Shown: positions 63,771 to 64,000 of the stretch, piece after piece | Position numbering within the stretch: the first letter of the stretch is position 1 | How the letters are laid out: each line of letters begins with the position of its first letter | From: an uncultured Prevotellaceae bacterium | GTDB lineage: Bacteria > Bacteroidota > Bacteroidia > Bacteroidales > Bacteroidaceae | NCBI GenBank assembly: GCA_900315455.1 | Contig: OMZE01000012.1 | Coordinates: forward strand, 1 to 64,000 | DNA length: 64,000 bases | Direction of reading: 5' to 3' | Made by a program: the position numbers and the translations under genes | The notes under the pieces: generated by a model | Database searches by the model: none | The model's input: the letters and a program-made list of their open reading frames with translations, nothing else | Told to the model about the DNA's origin: nothing

Positions 63771-64000
63771 TTATTTCAGCAAATGGTAGAATGTGGGCTG
63801 ATAGTCGGCGGGCATCAGTTCCGGATGGAAGATAGTCACGAGGTCGGCCAGCACCACGTCGGGACTGACAGGTGAAGTTTCGTAATATGGTGTTTTCTTC
63901 ATGTTGCAGTAGATGACATGATGGTCCTTGAAAGCCTTGAACAAGGCATTGCGCGGCTCCGACGCCTTCAGCGCATCATAGGAGAAATCACCTGGAAAAC
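63771..64000 (-). CDS. ABC transporter substrate-binding protein, BtuF type (3' end only)
   Basis: Only the last ~76 codons are in the window; the gene enters from the right edge. The C-terminus reads '..ASEPRNALFKAFKDHHVIYCN' then 'PDVVLADLVTIFHPELMP' and ends 'TFYHLLK'. This ending is typical of the periplasmic binding proteins paired with BtuC-type permeases in Bacteroidetes. Four nucleotides separate it from btuC. Substrate inferred from context. Confidence 0.8.
   Translation of the reverse strand, partial: FPGDFSYDALKASEPRNALFKAFKDHHVIYCNMKKTPYYETSPVSPDVVLADLVTIFHPELMPADYQPTFYHLLK

Overview
The window reads as a chromosomal segment of a member of the Bacteroidales, most likely Prevotellaceae. 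Supporting signs are promoters of the Bacteroidetes type (TTTG, about 20 nt, TAnnTTTG), the Type IX secretion plug protein, a C10 (streptopain/interpain-like) protease and a surface protein with Prevotella-style C-terminal sorting tails, a BspA-like leucine-rich repeat protein, TonB-dependent receptors, and a lipoprotein with an S-D-D-D-D type surface-export signal. No rRNA, tRNA, insertion sequence, prophage or CRISPR array was seen. Assignments rest on reading the sequence and on recall of the families; no search was run.

Layout. 1-327: 5' end of a surface protein. 0.9-7.8 kb (+): ADP-forming acyl-CoA synthetase, Bcp peroxiredoxin, T9SS plug protein, a sugar-isomerase-like protein, C69 dipeptidase. 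8-11 kb (-): RNase Z, a lipoprotein, MazG, an exported unknown. 11.3-16.4 kb (+): ValS and the C10 protease. 16.6-21.4 kb (-): alanine dehydrogenase, a leucine-rich repeat/dockerin protein, a small peptide and a cohesin-like surface protein. 21.9-32.6 kb: KdsB, SbcC/SbcD, glutamine synthetase, a lipoprotein and cellobiose phosphorylase. 32.8-35.9 kb (+): a TPP riboswitch controlling a thiamine TonB receptor and a PnuT transporter. 36.1-38.2 kb: dnaA flanked by two candidate small RNAs. 38.2-44.1 kb (-): MlaD-like protein, cell-wall amidase with a 51-bp minisatellite, FolB, B12-dependent ribonucleotide reductase. 44.4-46.2 kb (+): a promoter-bearing 150-bp direct repeat, a lipoprotein and a patatin-like lipase.

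The right third (46.2-64 kb) is a B12 locus. On the minus strand a cobalamin riboswitch precedes a tightly coupled operon: TonB receptor, CbiK-like chelatase lipoprotein, second TonB receptor, CobD. Diverging from it, a seven-gene operon encodes the corrin-ring pathway, with four genes that are two-enzyme fusions (CbiHC, CbiET, CbiGF, CbiJD) plus CbiA, CbiP and CbiB. A BtuC-type permease and the end of a BtuF-type binding protein converge on it. CbiL, uroporphyrinogen methyltransferase and the lower-ligand assembly genes are not in the window. The B12-dependent ribonucleotide reductase lies 8 kb from this locus.

The most unusual signals are: (i) the CbiK-like chelatase carries a lipobox followed by a surface-export signal and sits between two outer-membrane receptors under B12 control; (ii) intergenic tandem repeats of 9-bp units with palindromic cores (CTATAG or TCTAGA) start at or just after stop codons at several loci; (iii) tandem 150-bp promoter-carrying repeats at 44.4 kb; (iv) two structured-RNA candidates on either side of dnaA; (v) an adjacent dockerin protein and cohesin-like protein.
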